A stretch of 53,852 bases of DNA from Crocinitomicaceae bacterium (GTDB taxonomy: Bacteria; Bacteroidota; Bacteroidia; Flavobacteriales_D; Crocinitomicaceae), in the NCBI GenBank assembly GCA_030833845.1, contig JAURGK010000016.1, positions 1 through 53,852 of the forward strand. Direction: 5' to 3'. This document shows, piece by piece, positions 18,988 through 27,976 of the stretch. The notes under the pieces were generated by a model that saw nothing but the letters and a program-made list of their open reading frames with translations, ran no database searches and was not told the DNA's origin. Numbering within the stretch: position 1 is the stretch's first letter; each line of letters begins with the position of its first letter. The position numbers and the translations under genes are program-made.

Positions 18988-19698
18988 ATGTGTTACAGTA
19001 ATTCCTCGACCTCCACTACCCAACAATTGGCCGAGCGTTATCAAAAATTAATTCCGCATTTGCCCATCGAGTTGCGTTATTATGTTGCATCAGGATTTCA
19101 TTTCCCAAATTGGCATATCATCACCAACGATGCAACCCTACAACAAATGCAATGGGGATTATTGCCTCAATGGTTCAGGGGTTCGAATAGGACAGAATTT
19201 GCCTCTAAAACTCTAAATGCCAGACAAGAGTCTTGTCATCAAAAAGCATCTTTTAAACACCTCCTAGACTCTAAAAGATGCCTTGTTCCCTCCACCGGAT
19301 TTTTTGAATGGCAATCTTTAGGACAAGTAAAAATCCCTCATTTTATCAAAGACATGAATCAAGCTATTTTTTCAATGGCTGGTTTGTATGATTTATGGCT
19401 CAATCCTCAAACAGGTATTCAAGAATCAACCTTCACCATTCTCACGACCGAGGCCAATGAACTCATGGCTACTATACATAATACCAAAAAACGAATGCCC
19501 TTGATTTTGCATCCTTCAGAAGAAGCAGATTGGTTAAGTGCCAAAGTAGGGCTCGATGCTTTTGAAGACAGATCCGGTATAAGCTTGCAAGCCTGGCCTG
19601 TTGATAAAAGAATTTTGCTTAGTCCAGATGCAAATCAAGCCTCGGTCCAACAACGTTATATTCATTCAATTGGTGAACAAAAAGGCTTATTTGATTAA
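18988..19698 (+). CDS. SRAP domain protein (YedK/HMCES type) that crosslinks abasic sites
   Basis: The family forms a thiazolidine crosslink with abasic sites in single-stranded DNA through the residue-2 cysteine. Start at 18988 gives MCYS, so Cys2 becomes N-terminal after Met removal; a start 10 codons earlier would destroy this and overlaps the terminator. Other active-site residues are in place: Asn77 (SKTLNARQE), Glu107 (GFFEW) and His164 (TIHNTKKRMPLIL). 236 residues is normal. It stands alone between the groEL terminators and the lipoprotein gene. Confidence 0.93.
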   Translation: MCYSNSSTSTTQQLAERYQKLIPHLPIELRYYVASGFHFPNWHIITNDATLQQMQWGLLPQWFRGSNRTEFASKTLNARQESCHQKASFKHLLDSKRCLVPSTGFFEWQSLGQVKIPHFIKDMNQAIFSMAGLYDLWLNPQTGIQESTFTILTTEANELMATIHNTKKRMPLILHPSEEADWLSAKVGLDAFEDRSGISLQAWPVDKRILLSPDANQASVQQRYIHSIGEQKGLFD

Positions 19699-19728
19699 TT
19701 TTGGCATTACTATTGTATTCCATCTGTA

Positions 19729-20394
19729 ATGAAAGTGTTTCTATGTATTGTCATCTTGTTTTCTTTATACTCGTGTATAGAGATATCTGATGATATTACC
19801 ATTCATAATGATGGCTCAGGTACTTTTCGTTACAAAATAAACTTGAGTGAAAGTAAAATCAAGGTCAATTCCATTCTTGCTTTAGATAGTATAGATGGCA
19901 AACCGGTTCCAAGTATTGCCCAAATTAGTTCGAAAGTCAATGAATTTGTTCGATTGTTAGATGCTCAAGCAGGAATTTCCAATGTCCTAGTTGAGGAGAA
20001 TTACACAGACTTTATTTTTAAATTCTCATGTGATTTTACAAGTATCAAACAACTCCAGGACGCAATAAGGCTGAGTATAGCCCAAATAAGTAAAGACAAA
20101 CTCACCTCTCCAGCTGATCAGTATTGGCTTTCATGGGATGGCAATACGCTCACTCGGAATATTCCTTCATATCTTACTCAGCAAATAAAGAGTTATAAAA
20201 TTCAAGAGGTGGAGCTACTTAAAGAAGGTGTTTATACGTCTATTGCAAGGTTTGACCGCCCGGTAGTGAGTTTTCAAAATAAAACGGCTACCTTGAGTAA
20301 AAATCAAATGGCCGTAATGGTACGTGCCAATACCTTTGCCCTCAAAGAAAATCAACATCTTCTAGACAATACTATTACACTCGCTCCTAAGTGA
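19729..20394 (+). CDS. Lipoprotein of unknown function
   Basis: The 221-residue product begins MKVFLCIVILFSLYSC with lipobox LYS|C at Cys16. Residues 20-40 (DDITIHNDGSGTFRYKINLSES) resemble the beta-hairpin that opens LppM-like or DUF3153-like lipoproteins, where it precedes alternating helices and strands. No membrane segment follows the signal. It lies 44 bases before the tandem DUF4836-like pair, on the same strand, and probably belongs with it: all three are predicted to be exported. I give no function. Confidence 0.85.
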   Translation: MKVFLCIVILFSLYSCIEISDDITIHNDGSGTFRYKINLSESKIKVNSILALDSIDGKPVPSIAQISSKVNEFVRLLDAQAGISNVLVEENYTDFIFKFSCDFTSIKQLQDAIRLSIAQISKDKLTSPADQYWLSWDGNTLTRNIPSYLTQQIKSYKIQEVELLKEGVYTSIARFDRPVVSFQNKTATLSKNQMAVMVRANTFALKENQHLLDNTITLAPK

Positions 20395-20438
20395 TACTCC
20401 GTAATTATGTTTAACTTCGCTCTATCTATCATTCGCTT

Positions 20439-22313
20439 GTGACACATTCAACATTTAGACTTAGTTGCCTTATTGCGTTTTCGTTTTTTTCAGCGATTAT
20501 TTGGGCCCAACTTAAAGCCATTCGATCAGAACAGCTCATCCCCAAAGATGCAGTAACTGTTTTTAGCATTAATAATATCAGTTTATTGCAGAAAATAGCC
20601 ATGGATGACCTCGTAACTTATGAGTTCATGGCAGAGGTTCATCAAGAACTTTTTGATGGCTCTACATCCAATAAGACACTCAAAGATGCCGGTCTTGACT
20701 TTGATCAGCGTCTAAATTTGTTTTACGGAAAGACCAATCATTTTGAATTGACTGGCTTTACTTTTGGTGTGGCTAATAAAAGTCAATTATTTGAAGTATT
20801 TGATGATTTTCAAACCTTTAAGACGGATATCTCAGGTTTGGAAGTATATGGTACTTTCTTCAATAACCTACTCATTAAAGACCAACAAGCCTTATTGATT
20901 CGCATCGAGCCTACCATGCAATATATTGATGAGGTGACCGATTCGATATGGTATGCCCGTGGAAATGAAATGCCATTTGATTTTTTTGAGCAAGCATCGG
21001 ATGCTCAAGAAGGAACGATTTTAGAAGAAGAGCCATACGAAGACAACCCCAATGCCAACCTATTTCCAGAAGCCACTGAAGACCCGCTCGTTAAGAATTA
21101 TTACGAATTGCGCGACAGTGTACAAGTGATGTTGCAATCGGCTGAACTCAATCGCGTCTTGCAAGAAATATTTGTTGAAGGCCAAAATTTGTTCGATACA
21201 GATGCGCGTTTATCAGCACAAATTGCACATGGGGCTGAAGGAGCTTTTTATTTGGACAACGCTCGAAATATTGACAGGGCGCAAGGATTATGGTACTTTC
21301 AAACCGTTTTGCCTTCCTTATACCATGACCTCCAAGAGCTCTATGCTGGAAATGTGATTCTTGGCGATTTATTTTTACGTGAAAATCACATCGATTTTGA
21401 AGTAGAGGCCCAATATGGTCCGGCACTTGGCAGTATATATTCGGAACTCAATGACGCCAAATTTGATGCAAGCGTCCTAGACTATATACCGTCGACAAGT
21501 CCAGCGTATTTTACATATAATATCAATTTGCAGAAAGCTTATGAACAAGCCTATGAAGTGCTTTTGCCATTGCTTAGCGACGAAAAAAACGCCCAAATAG
21601 CAATGAATGTCTTGACGCTTGAATTGCTCAATGAATTCATTAATAAAGACGCCATTTTTGATACCTATAAGGGCAGTATGTTTGGGACCTTCAATGGGGT
21701 AAAAAAGGTCAACACTAAAAAAATCATTTTTACCTACGACGAAGAAACCTTCGAATATCAAGAAACCGAAACCGAAACCATGACCGATATGCCCATATTT
21801 ACGCTTGGGTTTTCGACCTCTCGGCCTGATATTGCCCAATTGGTTCTCAAACACATGAGCCGCTTGACTTCGAGGGTACAACATTTTGACAATTATTGGC
21901 GCATTGACAATGCTATTTTGGATGCGGCGCCGTTATACATCATCCAAACCGACAAACTCTTGATCTTGAGTAATGACGAAGACTTAGCTCGTTTTCATAG
22001 CAATGGCTACGGCAAAGCATCACTCAATAAAAAACAGAGAAAGGCTGCAAAAAATAGTGGATTTATGTTTGGTAAAGTTGATATCACTCAAACCTTAGAT
22101 CGTTTTCCGACCGAGGTGCTTACGCCCCGAAATGCAGAGATTGTCACTTCATTAAAAGGCAAATCTGGGCAGCTTGAACTTACCTCCACAGCGACCAATC
22201 AGAGCCATACTCAATTCAAGTTGAGCTATCAGTTCGAGGGTGAAGAAACACCCGGCGAACACCTTCTTGATTTGATCAATTCTTTATACGTGGTTTATAC
22301 AATGAACCCATAG
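20439..22313 (+). CDS. Exported protein resembling DUF4836 family, first of a tandem pair
   Basis: The 624-residue protein starts at a GTG (20439) and has a signal peptide ending in WAQ at about residue 24. The N-terminal IPKDAVTVFSINNISLLQKI resembles the opening of the Bacteroidota DUF4836 family, whose function is unknown. A repeated block, SQLFEVFDDF and DIAQLVLKHM, looks like duplicated half-domains. Residues about 180-215 are acidic and of low complexity (EGTILEEEPYEDNPNAN). It is followed 5 bases later by a shorter relative. Neighbourhood suggests an envelope role only. Confidence 0.8.
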   Translation: MTHSTFRLSCLIAFSFFSAIIWAQLKAIRSEQLIPKDAVTVFSINNISLLQKIAMDDLVTYEFMAEVHQELFDGSTSNKTLKDAGLDFDQRLNLFYGKTNHFELTGFTFGVANKSQLFEVFDDFQTFKTDISGLEVYGTFFNNLLIKDQQALLIRIEPTMQYIDEVTDSIWYARGNEMPFDFFEQASDAQEGTILEEEPYEDNPNANLFPEATEDPLVKNYYELRDSVQVMLQSAELNRVLQEIFVEGQNLFDTDARLSAQIAHGAEGAFYLDNARNIDRAQGLWYFQTVLPSLYHDLQELYAGNVILGDLFLRENHIDFEVEAQYGPALGSIYSELNDAKFDASVLDYIPSTSPAYFTYNINLQKAYEQAYEVLLPLLSDEKNAQIAMNVLTLELLNEFINKDAIFDTYKGSMFGTFNGVKKVNTKKIIFTYDEETFEYQETETETMTDMPIFTLGFSTSRPDIAQLVLKHMSRLTSRVQHFDNYWRIDNAILDAAPLYIIQTDKLLILSNDEDLARFHSNGYGKASLNKKQRKAAKNSGFMFGKVDITQTLDRFPTEVLTPRNAEIVTSLKGKSGQLELTSTATNQSHTQFKLSYQFEGEETPGEHLLDLINSLYVVYTMNP

Positions 22314-22318
22314 GCGCG

Positions 22319-23647
22319 ATGTATCGTAAATTTTTAACGCTTGTACTCATTGCTGGCAGCCTTGGCTTGATTTTGTTTGTCAAGACTTACTTTATTGAGC
22401 AACCAAAATCTGCGCGAATTATTGATCGCTTACCTGTCGCAGATTTTCTCGGCAAAGTCAATATTTTGGAATTGGCCAAAGAAACTAGTTCGCTTTTACA
22501 ATACAACAAGCTTTCTATGCGGGATTTCACCACCTATGAATTTTTATTGGGTCAGGGAAAGCAGTATGGAATTAACCTAGATACAGACTGCTATTTATTT
22601 CTTAACGAAAATGGAAATTGGGGTGCGCTGATCAGTTTGTCTGATTCTTCGAAAATTAATTTAGGTATTCAACGCCTGGCTAAGTACTCAGAACTAGAAG
22701 ATACTACCGTTGGTGGTGCGACTTATTATCATATGACCCAGGAGAATTCTTATTTGCATTATGGTAAGGATTATGCACTTATTTACCAAGGAAGTAATTT
22801 TTTAAAAGTCTTGAATCGAGTAGTGTCTGCAGAGTATGGTGCTATGCGTCCTGTCTGGAAGCGTTTTCTTCGTCAAAAACAGTTCAAAAAAGAACACCTT
22901 GTGCTGTTTGCCAATTGGCCTAAGTTACGGCAATTTGATATTGAAACTGCCATGTTTGCCCATGATAGCGATTCAACGGGTCTTCAATTGAAATCGTATA
23001 TTAAAAAACGTACACCACTTTATTTCTCGATAAAAAAAGATGGGCTTGGTTATAAAAACAATCTGAAAGCTGATCGCTTCATAGATATTCACTTGGATGT
23101 AGAACAATTTAAAAGGCACCCCAAAGATTCTGTTTATGTGCAACTCAATAAATTGAGTCGCAAGATTGGCTTTCCATTTGAGCGTTTTATGAATGCATGG
23201 AGTGGCGACTTGGTGTATCAAGAAGGTGGTAAGCAAGTGCAGCGAGAGCGTTACATTGAAACAGTCCTTGATGAGGATTTTAATGAAACTGAAGTTGAAC
23301 GCGTGCGTTTAGATACCGTTCTTGGTTTTTCAGTACTGACTTCGCTCAATGAAAAAGGGCCTCTTTTGATAGCAAAATTATTTCAAAAAGGATTGCTCCG
23401 AAAAGATACCGATGGTTTTCGATTTTTATTTTCTCCGCGTTTGCACTTCACGAAATCAGGTCCTTATTACCAGTATTTTTCTAGTGATATATCCCCAAGA
23501 ATGCTGAAAAGCAAGCAAAATCAAGTGATTTGGAAATACAAAGGAACGCGTTACTTCTTTAAATTAGAGAAGTTGACACGTCATGAGATTTATGGTACCT
23601 TACAGATACCGGTCAAATCTATTTTGCGTCGCAATAAAATTGTTTAG
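22319..23647 (+). CDS. Membrane-anchored or exported paralogue of the preceding protein
   Basis: 442 residues with an N-terminal hydrophobic segment (FLTLVLIAGSLGLILFV) and no clear cleavage site, so it may stay anchored in the inner membrane. It shares positions with the preceding gene: TTYEFLLGQG against VTYEFMAEVH; GINLDTDCYLFLNENG against GLDFDQRLNLFYGKTN; DEDFNETEVERVRLDTVLGFSV against DEETFEYQETETETMTDMPIFTLGFS (in pieces). This indicates an old tandem duplication with loss of about 180 residues in one copy. It converges on dusB with a 3-base gap. Confidence 0.8.
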   Translation: MYRKFLTLVLIAGSLGLILFVKTYFIEQPKSARIIDRLPVADFLGKVNILELAKETSSLLQYNKLSMRDFTTYEFLLGQGKQYGINLDTDCYLFLNENGNWGALISLSDSSKINLGIQRLAKYSELEDTTVGGATYYHMTQENSYLHYGKDYALIYQGSNFLKVLNRVVSAEYGAMRPVWKRFLRQKQFKKEHLVLFANWPKLRQFDIETAMFAHDSDSTGLQLKSYIKKRTPLYFSIKKDGLGYKNNLKADRFIDIHLDVEQFKRHPKDSVYVQLNKLSRKIGFPFERFMNAWSGDLVYQEGGKQVQRERYIETVLDEDFNETEVERVRLDTVLGFSVLTSLNEKGPLLIAKLFQKGLLRKDTDGFRFLFSPRLHFTKSGPYYQYFSSDISPRMLKSKQNQVIWKYKGTRYFFKLEKLTRHEIYGTLQIPVKSILRRNKIV

Positions 23648-23650
23648 CCT

Positions 23651-24646
23651 TTAATCAACAAACACAAAGGTTTCTTGATGCGTTTCAATATAGCTGAGGA
23701 TGTCGAGAATTTCGTCGAGCTCATTGCTTGTGACTAGTTTTGTTCTATATTCTTTAAAGTGTGCCAATCCTTTGAAATAGTTGGTGTAATGCCTTTTCAT
23801 TTCTGAAATGCCCAATTTGGCACCTTTCCATTGAATACTCATCATTAAATGTTCTCTACAAGCTACCACACGTTCACACAATGTGGGCCCGGCAAGGTGC
23901 TCACCAGTCTGTATATAATGTTTGATTTCACGAAAAATCCATGGATATCCAATAGACGCTCGCCCAATCATGACACCGTCCACACCATATTTGTTTTTGT
24001 AGGCCAAGGCTTTCTGAGGCGAATCAATATCTCCATTGCCAAATACCGGAATGTGCATGCGTGGGTTGTTTTTCACTTCCGCGATCAATGACCAATCAGC
24101 TTCTCCCTTATACATTTGTTTGCGGGTTCTTCCGTGAATTGAAATGGCTTCAATCCCAATATCTTGCAGTCTTTCAGCTGCCTCTACTACATTTTTGGTG
24201 TCATCATCCCATCCAAGCCTTGTTTTTACTGTGACGGGAAGGCTTGTAGCTTTCACGATCTCTTTGGTAAGGCGCACCATTTTGGGGATGTCTTGCAAAA
24301 GGCCGGCACCGGCCCCCTTGCAGGTTACTTTCTTTACAGGGCAACCATAATTGATATCGATTAAATCGGGTTGAACTGCTTCAATGATTTGTGCCGATTG
24401 TACCATGCTTTGGGTTTCGGAGCCAAAAATCTGAATGCCAATCGGCCGTTCATATTCGAAGATATCAAGTTTTTGTTTGCTCTTCGCAGCATCTCTAATC
24501 AATCCTTCGGAGGATATAAATTCTGTATACATTAAATCGGCACCATATTTTTTGCAAAGTGCACGAAATGGCGGATCGCTGACATCCTCCATTGGAGCCA
24601 GTAGGAGGGGGAAATCTCCAAGAGCTATGTTTCTAATCTTGACCAT
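23651..24646 (-). CDS. dusB: tRNA-dihydrouridine synthase (DusB-like)
   Basis: Flavoenzyme that reduces uridines in the tRNA D-loop. The 331-residue TIM-barrel protein begins LLLAPMEDVSDPPFRALCKKYGADLMYTEF in pieces, has the catalytic motif DINYGCP with Cys102, then KGAGAGLL, SIHGRTRKQMYKG (FMN/tRNA site) and GNGDI and GVMIGRASIGYPW. The C-terminal helical domain is complete. It is the last gene of the sprT-manC-dusB run, 3 bases after manC. Confidence 0.94.
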   Translation of the reverse strand: MVKIRNIALGDFPLLLAPMEDVSDPPFRALCKKYGADLMYTEFISSEGLIRDAAKSKQKLDIFEYERPIGIQIFGSETQSMVQSAQIIEAVQPDLIDINYGCPVKKVTCKGAGAGLLQDIPKMVRLTKEIVKATSLPVTVKTRLGWDDDTKNVVEAAERLQDIGIEAISIHGRTRKQMYKGEADWSLIAEVKNNPRMHIPVFGNGDIDSPQKALAYKNKYGVDGVMIGRASIGYPWIFREIKHYIQTGEHLAGPTLCERVVACREHLMMSIQWKGAKLGISEMKRHYTNYFKGLAHFKEYRTKLVTSNELDEILDILSYIETHQETFVFVD

Positions 24647-24649
24647 TGC

Positions 24650-25723
24650 CTATGCGCTGAGCCCCATTTTTTTGAGGTAAGCCTTTAATTCTTGTTCATT
24701 GCTGAGTTTGAGCACCATGAGTTTATCAGAAGTATCAACAACAATATAATCTTGAAGGCCATCGAGCATGACTGTTTTATCTGTTGGAACGTTGATCAAG
24801 CAATTGGAACAATCAAACGTATATACGTTTTTACCGATGATTGAATTCTTCTGCTCATCTTTTGGCAAGTGTGAAGTGAGGCTTCCCCACGTGCCTAAGT
24901 CACTCCAATCGAAGTCTGCAAGCACAACGCTCACATTTTTTGCTTTTTCCATGATAGCAAAATCAATTGAAATATCTGGGCAGGCATCGAAAGCTTCTTT
25001 TAAAAATGATTGTTCTGCCGGAGTGCCGTACACATTTGGGTTGGCAGAAAATATATCATACACATCTTTTTGGTGTTGTGCTAAAGCATTTAAAACCGTA
25101 GCTGCTTTCCAAACAAAAATTCCCGCGTTCCAATAAAAATTCCCTGAAGAAAGAAAAGCTTCTGCCGTTTCTAAATTTGGTTTCTCTCTGAATTGTTGAA
25201 CTTCACAAACACTTCCCTTGGTGCTGCGCTCTGATTTTTCGAATTCAATGTAGCCGTATCCTGTATCGGGGCGGGTAGGTTCAATTCCAAGAGTCACAAG
25301 TTGGTTTTTTTGTGCTGCTTGCCAAGCTATTTCTATGATTTGTTCAAACCGAGTTTCATTGATAATCAGGTGGTCAGAGGGTGAAACCAAGAGGGTGGCC
25401 TCTGGGTCAATGGCAGCAATTTTGGCTGCGGCATAGGCAATGCAAGGCGCTGTATTTTTTCTTTGAGGCTCGCAAAGTACTTGCTCAGGGCTGAGCTCTG
25501 AAAGTTGCTCCAAAACTAAACTTTGGTAGCTTGAATTGGTCAGAATGTAAATATTTTCAGTGGGAATAAACTTTTGGAGTCTTTCAAAAGTGAGTCGAAG
25601 CAATGATTTTCCAATTCCTAATACATCTAAAAATTGTTTTGGATTTTCAGCTGTCGATAAAGGCCAAAATCTGCTTCCTACTCCGCCAGCCATGATGAGG
25701 CCGTATGTGCTATTGTTGGTCAT
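24650..25723 (-). CDS. manC: Mannose-1-phosphate guanylyltransferase
   Basis: Makes GDP-mannose from mannose-1-phosphate and GTP for surface sugars. The 357 residues contain the nucleotidyltransferase signature GGVGSRFWPLSTAENPKQFL near 14-33, SPSDHLI near 114, FREKP near 172 and WNAGIFVW near 190. There is no C-terminal phosphomannose isomerase domain, so it is the short form. It overlaps the SprT-like gene by 14 bases. Confidence 0.94.
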   Translation of the reverse strand: MTNNSTYGLIMAGGVGSRFWPLSTAENPKQFLDVLGIGKSLLRLTFERLQKFIPTENIYILTNSSYQSLVLEQLSELSPEQVLCEPQRKNTAPCIAYAAAKIAAIDPEATLLVSPSDHLIINETRFEQIIEIAWQAAQKNQLVTLGIEPTRPDTGYGYIEFEKSERSTKGSVCEVQQFREKPNLETAEAFLSSGNFYWNAGIFVWKAATVLNALAQHQKDVYDIFSANPNVYGTPAEQSFLKEAFDACPDISIDFAIMEKAKNVSVVLADFDWSDLGTWGSLTSHLPKDEQKNSIIGKNVYTFDCSNCLINVPTDKTVMLDGLQDYIVVDTSDKLMVLKLSNEQELKAYLKKMGLSA

Positions 25724-26336
25724 TTGTAAGAGGTGTTATGGCTGCAAGTGCGTGTATAAGGTAAATGCGCTTACTGCTTTTTTCAGTGCAAAGATAACGA
25801 GTTCTTCTCAGTTCACCCTTTATAAACACCTTGTTTTGAAGCATAAATAATGCCTTAAAAGGCAGTTGCTCAAGGTGAAGGGCCTGTTGTGTGTCATAGG
25901 ATTTGAGTATACGACTTAAGCGAAGGTCCGATCCACTAGTGGCTTTGAGCCTGTGAAGACTCTCGTAAACAGCTTGATGAAGGTCTTCAGGTAAGAGCTT
26001 GGCATCAAGTAAGGGCAAAAGGCGTTTGGCAAAGGCCGTTTTCCATTCTTTGCCATGTGGTGCAACTAAATTCCCATGCAATCGATAAGTATCAAGATGA
26101 GCCAACTCGTGTAAAGAGGTGATTAAAAAACTATACTCATTGAGGTTGCCATTGACGGTAATGACAGGTTTTTCTTTGTTGGATTGGGCTCGAAAGTCGC
26201 CAAGTTTGGTTTTTCTACCCCGAACAATTTTAAACTGAACGCGCGCTTCAATAATACAATCAGCTAAATACTCAACACATCGAACCGGGGCAAATTTACC
26301 GAGTGTGGCAATAAATTGGTCTCGTTTGTGCTGCAT
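25710..26336 (-). CDS. SprT-like zinc metallopeptidase domain protein
   Basis: 208 residues with the zinc motif HELAH (His76, Glu77, His80) and a third ligand His94 in APHGKEWKTAF, as in SprT/Spartan proteins that cut DNA-protein crosslinks. No C-terminal zinc-finger is clear, as in other bacterial members. The ATG at 26336 is 5 bases after a perfect -7 box, so the message is predicted to be leaderless. It heads the sprT-manC-dusB run. Peptidase activity is inferred; the family's bacterial role is poorly known. Confidence 0.88.
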   Translation of the reverse strand: MQHKRDQFIATLGKFAPVRCVEYLADCIIEARVQFKIVRGRKTKLGDFRAQSNKEKPVITVNGNLNEYSFLITSLHELAHLDTYRLHGNLVAPHGKEWKTAFAKRLLPLLDAKLLPEDLHQAVYESLHRLKATSGSDLRLSRILKSYDTQQALHLEQLPFKALFMLQNKVFIKGELRRTRYLCTEKSSKRIYLIHALAAITPLTNDQQ

Positions 26337-26341
26337 AGATG

Positions 26342-26362
26342 CAAATATAATGTTTAACTTAG
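26342..26362. promoter_or_regulatory. Divergent, overlapping promoter boxes of sprT-like gene (minus) and mlaE (plus)
   Basis: Minus strand: TATATTTG at 26349-26342, exact TAnnTTTG, 5 bases before the ATG at 26336. Plus strand: TAACTTAG at 26355-26362, one mismatch, 4 bases before the GTG at 26367. The gap between the two starts is only 30 bases, so both transcripts should be leaderless and the two polymerases would compete. The plus-strand call is weaker. Confidence 0.5.
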
Positions 26363-26366
26363 CCTA

Positions 26367-27110
26367 GTGAATCTGCTCAAACAATTTGGTCGTTATATCC
26401 TAATGCTTGGTGTGGTCTTTTCCCGACCAAATCGTTTTAAGTTTTTTTGGAATCAGTCTTTACTTGAAATCGAACACATAGGCATCAACTCATTGCCTAT
26501 TGTTGCACTGATGTCTACTTTCATGGGCGCCGTGATCGCATTGCAAACGGCCTCTAGTATGGAAAGTCCTTTATTGCCTGATTATACCGTAGGTTTCATT
26601 ACCCAATCTAGTACCATACTAGAATTTTCCCCAACGATAATTTCTCTCATTTTAGCAGGCAAAGTAGGCTCCAATGTGGCCTCTGAAATCGGTACTATGC
26701 GCATCACAGAGCAAATTGATGCCTTGGAAATTATGGGTGTAAATTCATTGAATTTCTTGGTATTGCCCAAAGTTGTAGCGGCCCTTGTTTTTTTTCCTGT
26801 GTTGGTCGTGTTTTCAATGTCGCTTTCCATGTTGGGTGGTTGGCTGGCTTTGTTGGTCTCTGACCTAACCACAACTGAGATATACATTCTGGGTATTCGC
26901 TCTTTCTTTAATCCCTTTCACATTACCTATGCCTTGACCAAAACGCTCGTTTTTGGTTTCTTAATTGTTAGCATCGCTTCTTTTTATGGCTACTATGTCA
27001 AGGGTGGTTCACTAGATGTAGGACGTGCGTCTACTCAAGCGGTTGTGAGTAGCAGTATTGCTATATTAATCGCAAACTTTATACTTACTCAAATCATGTT
27101 GCTCTCATGA
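26367..27110 (+). CDS. mlaE: ABC transporter permease, MlaE/YrbE family
   Basis: Inner-membrane permease of the phospholipid transport system. The 247 residues show the family core: STFMGAVIALQTA, YTVGFITQSSTILEFSPTIISLILAGKVGSNVASEIGTMRITEQIDALEIMG in pieces, and five or so hydrophobic segments. It opens with GTG (26367); the next in-frame ATG would delete the first helix. It overlaps mlaF by 4 bases. The substrate-binding MCE protein (MlaD) is not encoded in the 11 kb either side. Confidence 0.93.
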   Translation: MNLLKQFGRYILMLGVVFSRPNRFKFFWNQSLLEIEHIGINSLPIVALMSTFMGAVIALQTASSMESPLLPDYTVGFITQSSTILEFSPTIISLILAGKVGSNVASEIGTMRITEQIDALEIMGVNSLNFLVLPKVVAALVFFPVLVVFSMSLSMLGGWLALLVSDLTTTEIYILGIRSFFNPFHITYALTKTLVFGFLIVSIASFYGYYVKGGSLDVGRASTQAVVSSSIAILIANFILTQIMLLS

Positions 27111-27868
27111 TAGAAGTCCGTCAACTTTCCAAAAGTTTTAATGGTCAACAGATATTGTTTGATATTGATCACCAATTCGAGAAAGGTAAGGTCAACCTCA
27201 TTATTGGGCAATCCGGTCAGGGCAAATCTGTTCTTGCCAAATGCATGGTGGGTTTGTATGAGCCAGACGGGGGTCAAATTTATTTTGACGATAGAAATTT
27301 CACCAATATGGATCGACATGAGCGCAGTTTGATTCGACAAGAAATTGGCATGTTATTTCAAGGTGCAGCTTTATTTGATTCTATGACCGTTGAGCAAAAT
27401 GTGATGTTTCCACTGCAAATGTTCACCCAAATGACCAAGGCCGAAATCCAGAAGCGCACCGATTACTGTCTAGAACGCGTCAATCTTGAGGGAAGCAACC
27501 TTTTGATGCCTTCACAGTGCAGTGGTGGAATGCAAAAACGTGTCGGTATTGCTCGAGCAATTGCGATGCGCCCGCGTTATTTATTCTGTGACGAACCGAA
27601 TTCGGGGCTTGATCCTAAAACATCAATTGTCATAGATAATCTTATTCAAGATATCACACGTGAATTTGAAATCACTACCGTAGTCATTACCCACGACATG
27701 AACAGCGTGATGGAAATTGGTGATCAAATTGTTTTCATTCACGAAGGAAAAAAGTGCTGGTCTGGTGATCGTCATTCCATCATTGATTCGGGCAACGAGG
27801 AAATTGAAAATTTTGTTTATGCTTCTTCGTTTATGAAAGAAATTCGAAGTAAGCTTCAGAAAAAATAA
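27107..27868 (+). CDS. mlaF: ABC transporter ATP-binding protein, MlaF family
   Basis: ATPase partner of MlaE. 253 residues: Walker A GQSGQGKS at 34-41, Q-loop LFQGAALFD, signature CSGGMQKRVGIARAIA, Walker B YLFCDEPNSGLDP, and switch His in VITHDM. The start overlaps mlaE (ATGA). It is followed by a tRNA gene after 108 bases. With mlaE it moves lipids between the membranes, direction not inferable. Confidence 0.94.
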   Translation: MIEVRQLSKSFNGQQILFDIDHQFEKGKVNLIIGQSGQGKSVLAKCMVGLYEPDGGQIYFDDRNFTNMDRHERSLIRQEIGMLFQGAALFDSMTVEQNVMFPLQMFTQMTKAEIQKRTDYCLERVNLEGSNLLMPSQCSGGMQKRVGIARAIAMRPRYLFCDEPNSGLDPKTSIVIDNLIQDITREFEITTVVITHDMNSVMEIGDQIVFIHEGKKCWSGDRHSIIDSGNEEIENFVYASSFMKEIRSKLQKK

Positions 27869-27899
27869 GCAAATTGCATTGCTTTTTTTCAATCCACTA

Positions 27900-27928
27900 T
27901 TGAAATTCTAAATTCTTTATTATCTTTG
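27900..27928 (+). promoter_or_regulatory. Promoter of tRNA-Leu
   Basis: TTG at 27900-27902, 18-base spacer, TATCTTTG at 27921-27928, then CACCCCC. This is the strongest-looking promoter in the window together with that of rpsL. It predicts a 5' precursor of about 40 bases before the mature tRNA. Confidence 0.75.
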
Positions 27929-27976
27929 CACCCCCTAAAGGGCATTATGCAAACGGCATTTTGAAAACATAAATTT

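Noticed and set aside
20407..26362. Shared string ATGTTTAACTT upstream of two GTG-start genes (20439 and 26367)
   Set aside because: AT-rich 10-mer in two places; the distance to the GTG differs (about 20 versus 4 bases), so chance is likely.
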